The notes: a model not told the origin generated them from the sequence alone. A DNA stretch of 64,000 nucleotides from Gonatopus flavifemur (GCA_018340375.1 JAFFJZ010000003.1:16554001-16618000); one strand, 5' to 3'; positions 25,317 to 40,141 are shown, counted from the first letter of the stretch. Numbers and translations: made by a program.

Positions 25317-27438
25317 CATGGATTACATGAAAACTCGTTCACCGTTTTTCCATTACGCTTGAAAAATTTGATTCATGTATGTGATATATTCTGTACTCTA
25401 TACTCAAATTCATGCTAAACCCGCAGAAATAGGTTTTCACCTATACTTTTTCAAGTTTGTCCCACGTGAATGAATAATTAATGATTTCCACCGTACCTTT
25501 GATGACGACTCGTCACAACTATCTAGATCACGAACACAATGCTTGGCGTTGAAATTGTGCAATATTATATGTCAATACGTTGCCGATAGACACATCAGTT
25601 GAAAATTCATGAACCGGGTGACGTAACTTTTGATTGAACCATTTGAAAGGATTACGACACAAGGATAATGTTATGCAACATTCAACTGTGATTGTGAATC
25701 GGTACAAAATACAATCCGTATGAAAGCCAGGTTATGCGGTTGGATGGTTTCGTTCGATATTTTTAACATCATCCCTCAGCTGAACTGTAAAAAAGGCATT
25801 CTCTTTCTTTGGTGCACACAAGTATTTGAAATTCCCAATTTTATAGACGAAATTAATTTCCGTTGCACGCCGATTGTATCGGTTATGAACATAAAGGGAG
25901 AAAAATAATGCTTTCCATTAACTATATAATAGAGTTATCAAAGCGATTTCTCGTGTCTGTGTTCGGAATTGTTTTCAATTCTCACTTGAATCGCATTATT
26001 CATTTTCAATTGGAATTGATCTTTGATATCGTGTTTAGTGAATTTTGATTCATATCACGATCTGATTCACCTGGAAGGATAAATCAAGTGAACATGCGAA
26101 TGCGGAGTTTTCCGCAAGGGATGCGATCATCCCTTTATAACTGAACCTTTTTCGGGACGAGAATGTTTCAAATGAGCTATCACAATTTTTAACACACTCT
26201 CCACACGTCATTCACTTGATAGAAGAGAAGAGGCAAAGAGACTGATAGCGTAATGTCAATTTTTCCTTTCATTCGACAGAAACGATTTGGTTCCATCGTG
26301 TACGTCATCGGAACATACCCCATAACACTGTGACCCAGTATTTACGATGTACCAAACAGAAAAAACGATGATCAGAATATACGGGATATAGCGATTATGT
26401 CTCGAAATGAACGTTAGCGATGCAGTAATTGCCTTGGGAAATGGGCCGTATCGTAGTCGCTAGTAGAGAATGTTCGTCGAAAGCTCATTTTGCCGGAAAT
26501 TTGTCGCTTCGAACTGTGCAAATTACTGACCTACCTACCTACGTGTCTCTGCCGAATGGCACGTGCGAAAGCAACGAAAGGTCGATGGTCGAACATCGAA
26601 ACGTCGTTTGGTAGATCCCGTTTTAAAATACATCTACATAATATTCCTTATCCAACAACATTTTTCTCCCAAATCTGTGATTTCTCGTTTGCAAAGCTTG
26701 TCGTTATATTTTAATCGCAAATCCTTTGATGGAAAACTCATGGATTCATTATTTTTCATATTCAAAATAAAATAACAGTTTCTTGATTTCATTCTCTTCC
26801 TCGGAGATTCGTTCACCATGATTACGTTGTATTCTCGTTTTTCGGACCGTTTGTCAAATTTTTATCTCAAACGAAGTACCAGGGAATTTCGTATTGCAAA
26901 AAAAAAACAAAGAAAAAAGAAAAACAATTCTTCGGATTCCGTTTCTGATAAACTTGAATGCAATTGAATCGGAGTATGTGTTTCACTTGCAGAACATCGG
27001 CAAACCTGATCGGCCATGGGTAGGTTGATTGAATTCACAGAACCATCCCTTTTTCCAATTTCTTTTTGCTCTTTTTTTGGTTTTGTTTTTCATGCGGTAA
27101 GCGAAACACGATACCTCTACATCCGGATCCGATTCCGCGCTGAATAGCGGAGAAAGAGTATACGCAAAACGAATGAAATAGAGAAGAAAAAAAGATGATC
27201 CCCCGGTAGAAAGAAACGATCTTAGTAGAAGTGGAGACAAATAAATAAACTGGTACGAGACGGGAGATAAGAGATACCTACGTGAAAAGCAAAGAGAGAC
27301 AAGTTCAACAACTTTCCAAATGAAAATTCCTGGGTGAAACACGTGAATGGTTTTTTTTTACGATAAAATCGCAATTATGTGTTGCCTGGGTTCATATTTT
27401 CGTTCGATATCGAGCGCTATTTCGTGAATTTTTTCAAC

Positions 27439-27462
27439 TATATATATATATATATATATATA
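27439..27462. repeat. (TA)12 microsatellite
   Basis: Uninterrupted TA dinucleotide run of 24 bases. Confidence 0.95.
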
Positions 27463-28763
27463 AATCGTGTATGTTTATGTATATTAAAAAAAGATCAGGT
27501 TCTCCTTTATATCCTTTTGAATGTTCTATTTTTATCATTCCATCAACGAGTGTGGTACATCGAGTACAATTTCTCGGTCCTCAGTTGCAGTTCATGCGAC
27601 GCAGGAGAGCGAACACGTTGCACATTAAATATGTATATATATAGAAGTGTATATGTAACTCTATCTCACACAGTTTATGTCTTATCGTACGTTTAAACGT
27701 TGTTCTTTATATCCGTTGATTTGGTCTCCATTACTCAAATACACTCAACTGAATTTTCAAATCAAGCGACATTCATTTGCTTCGCACCGTAAAAATCTTG
27801 TCATTCTTTCCTGAAACGTGAAACGCATGAGAGTTGTAGGATTCGTTGGTTTTTATCTAGATATGGCAGGGTGCCATTCGAACAAATTTGGCTCATGTCT
27901 CGAATAACACGTGGAACCCAGTTATCGGTGACAACTATCGAACTCAGTTTATCATCAAGACCAAATTGTTCTTATTTCTTCAACGTCGAAAAAATCCTAC
28001 CCTATGACTGAATATGCAATGATTAAACGCATTGCACTCTTTTCCCAAATACGACATCTTTTCACCAACCCCACACGTTCGTTCGAATATTGTTTCGAAA
28101 ACCGAATACACCAACATCTAGGTACATCGTCGTTTGTGAAAACAAAATGTTATCGATTCGTTGGTGAATGAATGGTATAATTAATGAGCTGTATTCGCAA
28201 CAGAGCTTCGAATTCGCAGAAATTCAACCTTTTAGAAGTAATTGAACTCTTTTATTTTCCAAGTTAAAATGTTTCCAGTTCGTTAAACGAACCGAATGTG
28301 CAGGCGTGTTACGGGCCTCTCGTTCTCCCATGAGTTAATGGTGCGGGTATGGTGTGAATCCGCGGATTATTATTTCAGCGTGCCTTTATTCACAAACGTC
28401 TTATAAAAAATATTCTCACAATTATAGAAATAAAATAATTTTATCCCAAGCTCACTCGATCGAATATATCTAGAATTATCTTTCGAGAGGTTACGTACAT
28501 ACATATTTAATTCCACAGTCGATTTGATATAAATTGGTGTGTATATATACCTAAACTTCCGTGATCTGCAAAAACTTTGAAAGAAGCATGAAATTTTTTC
28601 ACAAAATTTCACGAGTGACGGGAATAGAAATAAATGATGTAGCGTGTTCAACGAATATTATCAGACGTAAAACGGAATAAATTCGAATGGGGTTGATAAT
28701 ATAACACGATGTTCAAAATGCTTCTGAAGCGGTTTTAGTTTTTACTATTCGAGTTGGATCTAC

Positions 28764-28802
28764 GATAGATAGATAGATAGATAGATAGATGGATGGATAG
28801 AT
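28764..28802. repeat. (GATA)n microsatellite
   Basis: About seven GATA units followed by GGAT variants. GATA tetramers also match the core of GATA-factor sites, but a slippage origin is enough to explain the tract. Confidence 0.95.
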
Positions 28803-29605
28803 CGTACTCTCGACATTTTTCGCGAAGAATAATCGGTTTTGCTGAATTATGGAAAATTAGTGATGAGTTTGTTGAATTTTCAACTGAAAAGTTTCGATCG
28901 AATGTGTAATTACAATAATGAGATGAAAATAAAAATTTGGCTGCAGTTCAATTGTTGGCATTTCATAGTATACAAACAGTTTCTGCACTTTTTGCTCATT
29001 GAACGAATGCCATGAAAGTAATATATCCACACCACCTGTGTGTGGGTCGGAAATACTCATCGATACAAAGTTCGCGCGAAACCACGAGAGTACCTAAGAA
29101 AAAAGATGTTGAGTTCTTCCGTAATGCAACTTCAAACGAATTTGAAGTCGAGTAGATGAAACGAGAGCTATGTTTTTCAACTCTAGAATTTTCTTTTGTG
29201 CGCTAATGAGGATGCACAATTACGTCACGAGAAACGAAGCTTCACGGATGTACAGACACGAATGAATTCGTCTACGAAATGAATCAAGAAAAACATGGAA
29301 TATTTCTTCTTAGATTGTCGCAGTCGAGCTACCACATTCACCCACGTGCAAACAACGTGCAAACGTGCCTGGATATAAGTGATATGAAATTTTTTGCTCA
29401 TGTCAGAAAGTAGCTGCCTTCTCGATTTTACGGCAAGCCCTACGGGCGTTTGTTGCGTTAGATTCTTGCTCCAACTACCACCGCACACGTCTCTATACAG
29501 AGGAATCGAAAGAGGAACTTGCGGGAATCGTTGGCTTTGAAAGCAACAACTCTTTCAACGTACAATGACCTTACCTTACTTATATAAGATGTGTACCTAT
29601 ATATA

Positions 29606-29624
29606 ATATATATATATATATATA
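29606..29624. repeat. (AT)n microsatellite
   Basis: Uninterrupted AT run of 19 bases, with a shorter related run immediately upstream. Confidence 0.9.
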
Positions 29625-30272
29625 CGTACGCGACTGATTCTGCACGAATATAGGGAACTCGATTCTCGCCAGCGGGAAAATTTTTCTCGATACTTGGATA
29701 TCAACGACTTTTCGTTGGAAACTTTTTCAACCACTCCGGCACAACCCACTTTAAGTCTTCATCGCTTTACTCGATTCGATCAAAGAGAAAGTAAGAAGAA
29801 AAACGTGAAAAAGAAAGAGAGACAGACCCGCTATGTGAGAAAAATTCTTGTTCCTCCCCCACCCCCCAACCCTCCCCCTTCCTATATCGATACCCGCGAA
29901 TAACGCGATTTTCCTCATTGTTGTTGGTCGAAAGATAAATCTTAGTATACGTTTTATAATTCTTTATTCCATAATTATTCTCGTATGTATACGTACGGTT
30001 GCAGTAGTCACAATCTTCATTGTGCAGACCTGCCGAGCAAGACAGTTCCAAATATCGACACCAGATGGAACCACAATCCGATGAAGGATGAGTTTTGGAA
30101 TATTCAATTATTGATAAAGGAAAAATATCGCGAGTAGGAATACAAATCATGTGATTCATGATTTCTTCGATAATACTGATATACGTAAACTTCTCATGTT
30201 TGGTCTAAGGATAAAGGGAAAAAAAATACAAACATTTGTGTACAAGTATTCGTGGAATTGGAATAATAATTT

Positions 30273-30293
30273 ATATTCTCCTGCAGGTGAGTG
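30273..30293 (+). promoter_or_regulatory. Candidate recursive (ratchet) splice site
   Basis: TTCTCCTGCAG is followed directly by GTGAGTG, joining a polypyrimidine-AG acceptor to a near-consensus donor at 30,286/30,287. This zero-length-exon arrangement is the hallmark of recursive splice sites known from long fly introns. It lies inside the proposed 18.7-kb intron, about one third of the way along, which is where such a site would be useful. The match could be coincidental. Confidence 0.35.
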
Positions 30294-32088
30294 TACATAC
30301 ACGGAAGTAGAAAAACCAATGATAAAACCAGTCAAGTTGCCAATCGCGATAACTTTAACGAGCAATAAAACAGGATTTTTTATCGGTATTAAATGTGCCA
30401 ACTAAATGGTCTTCTCTTAGATCTTTTACATCATAAATTTTGTATAAGTACTGGCGCAGTGCCGGAGCGCATACCTTCGTTATCGTTATAATAATGTTAA
30501 CGTCGAATGAGTATAAATATATGTGTATACCGGGCGTGCCGTTTTTACACGTTAAATTTTCCCTGCCACTTTAATGAAGCACTCTCTGTAGTGCACTTTG
30601 AAATCACACGGTGAGTGAGAAACGACGCGAAACACGTGCGTACGAAACTTCTCTCCAGGGGCTAGGTTGGTTAGGTACGAGGGGTGAGTTTCGTATAAGC
30701 CATCGACAGCATGCCAAGCAAGACCGTACACCGTACGAAATGTAGGTGTCGTAATATGCGATGCGAGAAGGAAGTTATATTAAGATTCGTATACTTTTTT
30801 CTCATTACTCCCGAGAAGATCGAATTACAAGGAATACAGTGATCAATTCAAAATCCATATTCCAAAAAGGTTTATAATAGGAATTAAACGATCTCTTTTC
30901 ATCCGTAGGATCAGTTAAGGGGAGGATCCTCCCGTTCAGGACGACGACCTTTCCTCGTGTTCTCTCTCCCTATTTATAAGGGGATGAAAATCTTCCACCA
31001 ACACGAATTCCTTCATAAACCTGACCAAAGTGGAAGGGTAAGAAGTTTGTTTCCATACTTCGATGATGGCGAACAGTGGGGTGCGACTTATACGAAGACT
31101 TTCAACTTTCTCTTTTTCTTTCCTTCTCCCTCGGCTTGGAGTTTCATATAATTCACCGTTATCCTGTGTGAACTTGTGCCAACGTCATGCGTCGAGGCAA
31201 TCGCGACGCTCGTGACAAGAGTATCGATGTGACCTCAGGGGGACGATCTTTTGAGATTGGCGAAAATGTCTTGGTCGGTTCTGACCGTACCTTCGCATCG
31301 ACGTTTCTTTCCTTTCCTATATCGCGATAGAATAATAATTCAATGATACGCGATAACTCGATACCTTAATATCGCACTTGGAATTCCAAAAACGCGTTTC
31401 ATCACGTACAGAAGTAGAGAGGTAGAAGAGAGACTCTCATTAGAAGAACAAAATGAATAATATCCGATTCGATACAGAATTCTTTTTGTCTGCGGCTGAT
31501 GGCCGTGTTTTAATCAAGTAACAAAAAATTCATCCAGAAAAATTATTATGGGGAAGAAAAAGAGGAGTATAATGTACGGACATTGGAAAAAATGTCCACG
31601 CATAAGTATAATTAAAAGTGACGAATGGTGTGCATCACACGAAAACCCAACAATGAACTTTCCACCGAGTCGACAAAATTAAAACATCGTGGCCTCTCCT
31701 CCGTTGGTGTTCCAATCTGTACGTTCTTGCGCTGCGAACATTTATGCACGTAGGGATCTATGCATGTGAGGTATTTATACGTGCGTATTATTTATGATAC
31801 ACACATGGATATGAACATGAATACAATTTACACGAACTTGATACGGTACATACATATAGTTATGTGGCAAAAATTACATCGCGCGGTAACCATTTCTCAA
31901 CGTTGCACAAGTTACAAATCTCCAATGAGTCTTTTCTCTTCCCCTCGTGTGTTTATTATTCTCAAAAAACATTGAATACAGATTCGAATTATGGAATGGT
32001 CTTGTTTTGTCTTTACATATTATTTCAATACCACTTATTCTGAATGTGAAATATTTTATCCTGTGATGAATGAATGTTTGTAACGATG

Positions 32089-32106
32089 ATTATTATTATT
32101 ATTATT
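32089..32106. repeat. (ATT)6 microsatellite
   Basis: Uninterrupted ATT trinucleotide run. Confidence 0.9.
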
Positions 32107-32384
32107 GTTCCAACCGGTTGGTATGATTCAATGATATTAAAATTGTTGTTTGGATAAATGAGAAGCATTTGTCAAGGCCATAACGTGGACATTGAAGAAA
32201 TCACGTAAGGTATTAAACATTTACATTGTGTGTACAGGATGTGGGATCGCGATGCATTCATTTTAACTTTTCCACCATTATCACTTGACAAAATATTTTT
32301 CATTCAGTTCCTTCTGATTCGAGTTTTAACAACCTTGAAAATAATTCATACAAGACGCCAGGTCTCTGTTGCCAAGAGCTATCC

Positions 32385-32397
32385 TATATATATATAT
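32385..32397. repeat. (TA)n microsatellite
   Basis: Short uninterrupted TA run of about six units. Confidence 0.85.
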
Positions 32398-35300
32398 GGT
32401 TCATAAAACTAGATTCAGAGACTTTCGAATAGTACTTTAAAGGATTTTATTCCAATCATTCATGGTTCAATCCCTAAATATTCGTATTGATTTCCAAGAG
32501 TAGGGATTATACCTCCCATTGTATCAAATTCCAGCTACAGTTCGAGTTGGTTTGAGAATTGATATTTTGTTTTTCGGTATAGAAAATCAAATTTTTTTTC
32601 TACCATTCGGCGTAGAATACAATACGAGAAACAATAGCGAATCGTATTCAATGCTACACGAAATTTCAATTCATCAAACCATATTTAATTCAGATTTCAA
32701 TTGTTTTGAGGGAAGAGATTTAATTGAATATTGTAGCTATCGAAAATTGTGTTGCTTGCGCGTAGGTGGAAGTCGGTACACAATGATATAAATTCTTGTG
32801 AGTCCGGGATTGGATTTATTACGAAATATGAATAATAAATATGAATCTCTAATAATTTTGATTGGATGTATTCATCAGAGATGGGAATTTGTGACAAAAA
32901 AAAGAGGAATCATAAATGTTTTATACTATTTTAGGGGTTTGAGAACCTTGAATTTTTCAGACAAACCAAACCCGAACCGAGTTTTGGAAAATTATTTTGT
33001 GGAATTGGAATTGAATCAGGGATAAAAATAGTACATTGTTCAAAATTTTTTCCACAAAGACTTCCTTCTCATAATTTCCCTGATATCATGTTATATTTTA
33101 CTAGAATATTGTGCGGGGATATTAATCAGCGAGCAGGACTTTTACTTACCAAATATTGAGTATTCATTAATTATGTAGTTGAAGTTTCAACTGACACCAA
33201 CGTTTCAGTAAAATTGAATGAAATTCCACAAAATCCAATAAACTTCAATGATCTTATGAACTATTATCAAATTTCACCAAAATTTTATTACACTCCCATT
33301 TAAATAAAATGAATTTCTCTGATTTTCAATCAGAAGCAAATGGGTGAGAAGTGAAATTTGAACAGTTACATCTCTAGCACTGATCAAATAACGTTGTTTT
33401 TTCACTTTTGTCGTTTGTACTATGATTTTGATGGGATATACAGCTTCACATTAGTACGATTGAAAGTACAATACTCATAGATTAGATGATTGGAAACATT
33501 GATGAGGTGGTTGATAGAATTTATTTCACGCGTTGCTTGACACCTGACATACGTTGATTGTTCATTAAGAATTATCACCCATATGTTTTTCCCGAAATCG
33601 TGTTGTTACGTTCGTAAAAGTCCTATTACACGAGGAGCTTTCTGTTTCGCCAATTCGTAAGCGAATGTGAAGATGAAGAAAAATGAGAGAAAAGTAAAAG
33701 CGGAGTGAAATAAGGAGACAAAAAGTTGTGCAGACAGCACACATTGGTTGGTGATATTACTGTACCACGTATAACACTGTCGCAAGGGATCTTGGAAAAT
33801 GTTCAGCCAACAACATAGTCAAGAAGATCACCCATGGGGGAATATCATCGGGTAGAGAGAGTATTTCTGGATCGCGAAAACTTTTAATAGATTTCTGATA
33901 GCTTATTGGTCGTGCTTATAAATAATGTCATATCTCGTATCATCGCTCTAAGCTTTCGTTCCCTGGGTTTTTTTTTTCTTATATCATCTCTCTTCCTCTC
34001 TTTCTTGTTCATGAAGATTTTCATCCGCTGTCAATGTGTATCTTAATAATCTTTTCAAAGATTTACTCTGAATTTACAAATCATTCTTTTGTCTTTTCAA
34101 TACTATTTGAAGGTATTGATAAAGCTGAATGCAATAACATTCCACAGAATATTTTTCACCTGAAAATATTCTATATTTCCTACAATTGATTTCGGTATGA
34201 TGCTTCTCCAATATCAAATATATATATGCACGGGAATCAGCGAGCTTAAAAGATTATGTGATTTATATCCAGTTTCATGAACAATAATCTCTTTGCAATT
34301 CATACATGCTAATAATTCAATATTATCATAACAACAGTCGAAATCGATAAGTTTTTTTTTTTTGCATTTCTTTTCAATCGAATGGAAATTAACATTAAAT
34401 CGCAGTTGAATTGCTCACTTTTCAACGTACACGTATTCGTCATGTTAAACGGATTCACCGAGTTTCGTGAGAGAGAATAATATTAAAAGCGATTTTAATT
34501 AAACTAACTGTAATTTAGAAATATATGAATATTCTGGAAATTAGTGGATCATCAAGCGGATTAGTGGGAGCGAATAATTGATAAATCTACTCAAAAATCA
34601 ACTTCAAACAACTTTTTTTCTATAATAACAAAAGCCTTTACGGTGGATACAAAGAATGAAGAATTTGGTTTCGAAAATTGGTATTTCTCTTCAATAATGA
34701 TGAGAGACAATCAAATTTTTCGTCGTTAACCATCTTTCCGATACTAGGTCAACGTGAATGGGGAGCACACTGTAATATTAAAACGCGTATAAAATGATAT
34801 ACAACAATCAATATTCATGAATATAGGGCATTCGTGTCACCGGTTTAATTTCAACTCGTGTGATTCAAAAAAAACATCGATTTCTATTCTAAAAATAATA
34901 TAAAAGGAAGTAAGAAGAACTATGATTTATATACTCACAAAGAATCTAGATTTAGAAGGTTTTATCTTCTTTTTTCTCTCTCGGCTGTACGAAGGAATGA
35001 TAAATTCATCCTGGAAGAGATTCGTAGAGTTAAAATCATTGAGAGATGATGTTCGGAAGAGCCGAGGGCGTGTTGATGCGATTAAAATTATTCCCACCGA
35101 TAGGACGTTGATTTCATCAAGAAGGCTTGAATTCAACGACAGTTGATGAATAACAATAGAGCTCCCCTCGAATAAAATCATGTTATTTAATTCGTAAAAT
35201 AGAGAACCATCCTTTCAGATTGGATGCATCAAAAACAACGCGTAACGCGCGAATTATCCTCGTTATGTTATTAGAAACAGAAAGAGCTACTGTATGAAAC

Positions 35301-36070
35301 GTTATAGACGGGTATGCCGAAATCCCTACTGCACTGGACGTTTGGTTATAATACAACTAATATGCTGCTATAGACATTATATGACAGCTATTTGCGCACA
35401 CCAGGTAGAATGGAGTGGTATAATGCAATCAGCAGTGATACAATCACGCACGTAGGTACTCAGAGTCATGCAAACCACGGAAAACGAGGCAGAGAGAATT
35501 GTAAAGGGAACTCTGACGAAAGCTATAAAGCCAGCGAATAAAACAAATGTAATTAAGTGGATCTGTCTGTGCGTATGCATCATTGACAATAATGATGATT
35601 TTGAATACAAACGGAAGGTGACTTTTTTATCCTCGTGTCAATTCTGTGGATTCAATCTGAACAAATTCTGCATCTATGATACAATAAATGAATTTTAATA
35701 AACAAAAATTCAAATCTCTCGGTGGAAATAAAATGCATCCCTCCCGTGAGGTTTCAGAATGATCGCGTCGCGTGCAGGCAGTATGTCGCCGTAATGCTAA
35801 AGCACCTCCCCAACGTATCACGATCAAATCATTAAAACTTTTCATCCAGAACATTATTTTTGAAGCTCGTATTTTAATTACTCGCTTACTCGCTCGACGC
35901 TTTGAATTATTAAACCCAAAGCTATGAGATTTTGTTGTTTTTTCCTCCTGGTTGAAATTCTACATCGTACTGTCTGTCAGACACCCGATACGAACAATGT
36001 ATTTCAATTAATACGTGTAAAACAATCTTAACATTTTACACGGTGTATGAATTACGCATGCATGCATATA

Positions 36071-36084
36071 ATATATATATATAT
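36071..36084. repeat. (AT)7 microsatellite
   Basis: Short uninterrupted AT run, preceded by an alternating CATGCATGCAT stretch. Confidence 0.85.
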
Positions 36085-38548
36085 TTGAGACCTTATTAAT
36101 AAATACAAGACAGATTCCGGCAAGATGAATGCGATATCGTGGGATGCTATGATGAGAACATAACTCACGTGGCGCATAAGACGATCTCATCTCTATGTTA
36201 ATCGCCCTTCTGCCCCTTCCTCTTCATTTTGCAACTTCAGCACTTTGGTGAACTATGGCTCTTTTCTTCTTCTCACCTCAGCTTGCCTTACCTTCATTCT
36301 GCTCTCTTTAAATATTTTCCTCTCTCTGTCTTTGTGCCGGATCGTTTATAAACCACTATCACTGATTATATTAAATCTATCATCATAGACTTGATTTTCT
36401 CAGGAAAATTCAGTATTTAGAATATCATGGAGAATTATCCAAAGTTCAAAGAAGAGTTGAGTTTCCCGCGTTTAAACTTGATACATATATGTATGAATCT
36501 TTCCTAAACGTTCCTTCTCGATACTTCTGCCTTCTTTCTCAGTGACAGGGTTCATCAATCATAATAAATACTATGTAGCATCAATGAATATTAATCGTTA
36601 AGCTATTTTTTCCACTTAGCTCACCGTGATTATACTTCAAAAAGAACACGAGTTAATGTCTAGAATTGAATATATCATCGTTGGGTGTCGAGAACGATTA
36701 TGTGACAAATCGATTTTGAATGAAGGATAGAATGATCAATTGATATTGAGAAATTTATTTCAATTATTAACAATCATATTTTAATTTCCAAGAATGTTTG
36801 AAGACCAGGAGTCATAAGAAACCGCACGAAACTTTCATACTTCTTGAAAGAATAAAATGGAAGAGGAAAGCAAACTTGGCAAGAAAACAAACCCTTCTTC
36901 TTCTGTATTCTTCATACATGTATATTTCTCAGTCACGCGAGCAGGATCGCAGAATATCAAATGGCTTATAAACTTTCTGACGTCCATTAATGATCGCATA
37001 ATACCAAGAAGAAGACCGAAGATAATAATAGGCTGGAGTGGATTCTTTTTCGAATGTGATGACAAAGAAGTAGAACGATAACTGAGGCCCACGCGAGGAG
37101 AATAAACCTCACACACGCAATACATCAACCTATACACAATACTCGGAACGACACAACAGCTGCAATCCTCTCGGTAATATTTGAATAAAGAAAAAGAGTA
37201 ATACCATTATATGACGAAATCGTAACGTAATACATGATCATTACCCTCTGTATTTACCATGCGCATTATACGTATCGCTATGCAGTTGAATGGAGATTCG
37301 GTTGATCAGCAATCTTCTTCTCGTATCGAAAAGATACAAACACTCAACGCGATGATGTTATTCATGCAATTATATTCCGACATCGAAACACGATATAAAA
37401 TGTCCTTCAAAGGAACATGAGATTATAGTTACTTTGTATTCAAAATATTCTCATCTTTTTTTTTTTTATTTAACGCATTAATTTATCCCTACAGGGTTTG
37501 ATTTTGAATTTATAATAATATTCTTTTGAATTTTACTTTTCTATCGTAAAATCACGGTACATATCCTCGACAGGTTTTTTTTCTTAGACTCTTCGTCCAT
37601 ACGACGTTCCAAAGTAGTGAGAAAAAGTAAAGGAAAGGGAAAACTCGAATTAATGTCTCTAATAAAAGTTCACCGCCTTTACGTACTTATACAACTCCTG
37701 TGGCTATGTCTCGCGGTTAACGGCCAATTAAAAAAATTTTTTCTCTCGAAAAAGAAGAGAGGAAGGAAAAGAAAGTTGGCTCTTACATTTGCTCTTACGA
37801 CTCCTTTTATCTAATGTATTAACAATAATAACTTCTTCGTGGAGTAATTTTTAATTTCGCGTATAAGATTTGAATATAATTTATACAACGGCAAGAGAAA
37901 AATCTCTGCCTCGGAATCTATATACTTGCGGGAGAATAATTTTCTTCACACGAAAATATAATGAAATTTCATTCGGATATGAGAATCAATAATTGATGGT
38001 AGCTCAAAATTTTGACTATATTCGACGATAAAGAGTGAATTAACGTATACATTAATACGTAACTGTGTTGGCTTTCGAAGCTCTTGTGCCTGCTGCTGCT
38101 TCACCGACGCTAATCTGATTACTTAACGTCGAAACTTAACAAGCACCACACAGACGTGCAAAGAGAATGAGAGAAGAGGAGCCAAATATAGGAGAGGAGA
38201 TAGAGAGAAAGGAAGGAAAAGAGAAGGCTCGCGTTCACCAAAGTTTCGGTCGGGTTAAAATGACTTAATTTAAAGTTCGTCCCTTCGCGGGAGGCAGCCA
38301 GGCAACGCCGCTGGTGCCGTATAAAATGACAATCTACGATTTTATCCGACGCGCTTTTCAAAGCCACTTTGTCGAGAAGCGGGAAGCCCGCATTAAACCA
38401 AGATTAATTTTCTCCTCTCCACGTACCGAGATATACACACGTGTGTATAGTTCAACTTTGAGTACTCGAGTTCGATGGGATAGAATACGATGTGATTCAG
38501 ATCTGTTGTTTCTGGTATTATCGCTTCTAATGTCTTTGAGAATACATC

Positions 38549-39047
38549 CCCAAGCGTGTATTGCCTATAATGACAATGGGACCCAGGCTGGGTCCATTCT
38601 CTTTAACCCAGTATTGGGGAATGACGATGGGGCCCATGTTGGCTCAATCTTGGCCCTGTTGTGCTTTCCCATACAATTATAGTTGAAAAAAAATGGAGAT
38701 AATGAATCTTAGTGCGGGCACATTTGAACTTGGCCCCAATTTGTACCAGCGTTAGGCCAAGATTGGGGTGAATTTATATCCCGAGCATGTGTGTACAATC
38801 CTCAGCGTGTAAGAATTTTTGTCCCACTCTGGCCCAGTCTTGGGCCCATATTGGCAGGATGGGGCCCATGGGCCCATTTCCAATTTCAAAACAAAAAGGA
38901 AGGGGCAGTATTGATTGCCTAGTCTGGGTTCATGCTGGGCCCGTGGTGTTACCAATTCTCGGGCAAAGCAATACGGTCAAGCTGGGAAAGATGTTATCAT
39001 CCCAGGGTTGGTCCCACGTTGGGGCCCACCGTCAATACACACTTGGG
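38549..39047. mobile_element. GGCCCA-rich element with short terminal inverted repeats
   Basis: A 0.5-kb island, much richer in G and C than its surroundings, is built of degenerate words such as GGGACCCAGGCTGGGTCC, TTGGCCCCAATTTG and GGGGCCCATGGGCCCA. Many are themselves near-palindromic. Its ends are inverted copies: CCCAAGCGTGTATTG at 38,549 and, on the minus strand, CCCAAGTGTGTATTG ending at 39,047 (14 of 15 match). The open frame running through it on the plus strand has the translation of a repeat, not a domain, and is not a gene. No clear target duplication is visible. It is probably a non-autonomous element or a repeat island derived from one. I believe similar GGGCCCA-type repeats occur in other insect genomes, but cannot verify that here. 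Confidence 0.65.
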
Positions 39048-40141
39048 TCGTTGGAATTCAATATTACGCAATTTTATGACGATAAGACGAAGAAAAGATG
39101 TTTCTTTCGTAATCTCGACAAGATGTGTCACACGTACACGAGACTTGGTATTGTAATATCAGGTATAATGAGGATACAACACGACGGGGACGCGAATTTG
39201 CCTTATTTTCACACATTTCGCGACAATAACGAGAATGGGAACAACGACGAGGGCTTTCCTGTCCGTAAATGAAAAAGAGAAAGGAGGATGGAAAAGGCTC
39301 GTTTTGAGAAACATCCTCCACAAAGGTAATCTGTTTCACAGTTTTTCAGTCTCTTCTTATACAACATGCATACATTCTCTTCGTATTCTTGGTTGATGCT
39401 CGTTACGCTTAATTAGGTAAATTTCGGTGGCGACGCGCGTCGCTGCCATTGCTGTTTATCACGATGAAGTATCTCTGCCGAGGTTTTCCCGTGAATCGTA
39501 CGCGTGAAAATATTCACACCACCGAGAGTGGATCATGCGAGAGCGTACGTACCTACATTATCCGCATGTTAACCGGATGTTACCTGGGATGTTGTAAAAA
39601 AAAATTCAAAAAAAAAGAACATGAGAGAACAAAGGATAACGTCACAGACACAAAAATTCTCGTTACAACAACCTTGTTGTTCTATCCTACCTACAAAGGA
39701 GTATACTACTGGTTTCTCATTAAAATTTCCTTCCTGCGTGGTTGTTGTAATCCTTCACCCTTCGGTCGAACTTTTCTCATTTTATAAGAATCATTTCCAA
39801 ACATTATCTCACAGCCTCAGCTTGTTTAGCCTTTATTTCAGAAAATTGTTAACGATGATATCGAAATTCTGTGCAATTTTAAGAGAACGAGGTACTTCAC
39901 GTACACTTTTGAAATTACATAAAATAGGTGTATGGACTCGAATTGGCTGTGATGTTTCTGGTTCTAGAGAGAGAAACATGTACAGATTTCTCAACGGTTT
40001 TATTTCCTGGAATTTATAGTTACAAAGAGGAGATAAAGGATACAAGAATCACTGTGAGCGTGCACGAGAAGAATTAAATAAAAATTACACAAACTGGTGA
40101 ATTTGCTCATAAAGGAAGTGCATACTGTACAGACGAAGGGA

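Noticed and set aside
36285..36300. Minus-strand donor AAG|GTAAGG
   Set aside because: The upstream minus-strand sequence is A-rich with stops and shows no acceptor. Isolated match.
38787..39272. 161-codon plus-strand open stretch
   Set aside because: It runs through the GGCCCA repeat island. The translation is repeated G/P/W-rich words with no domain, so it is a product of composition.
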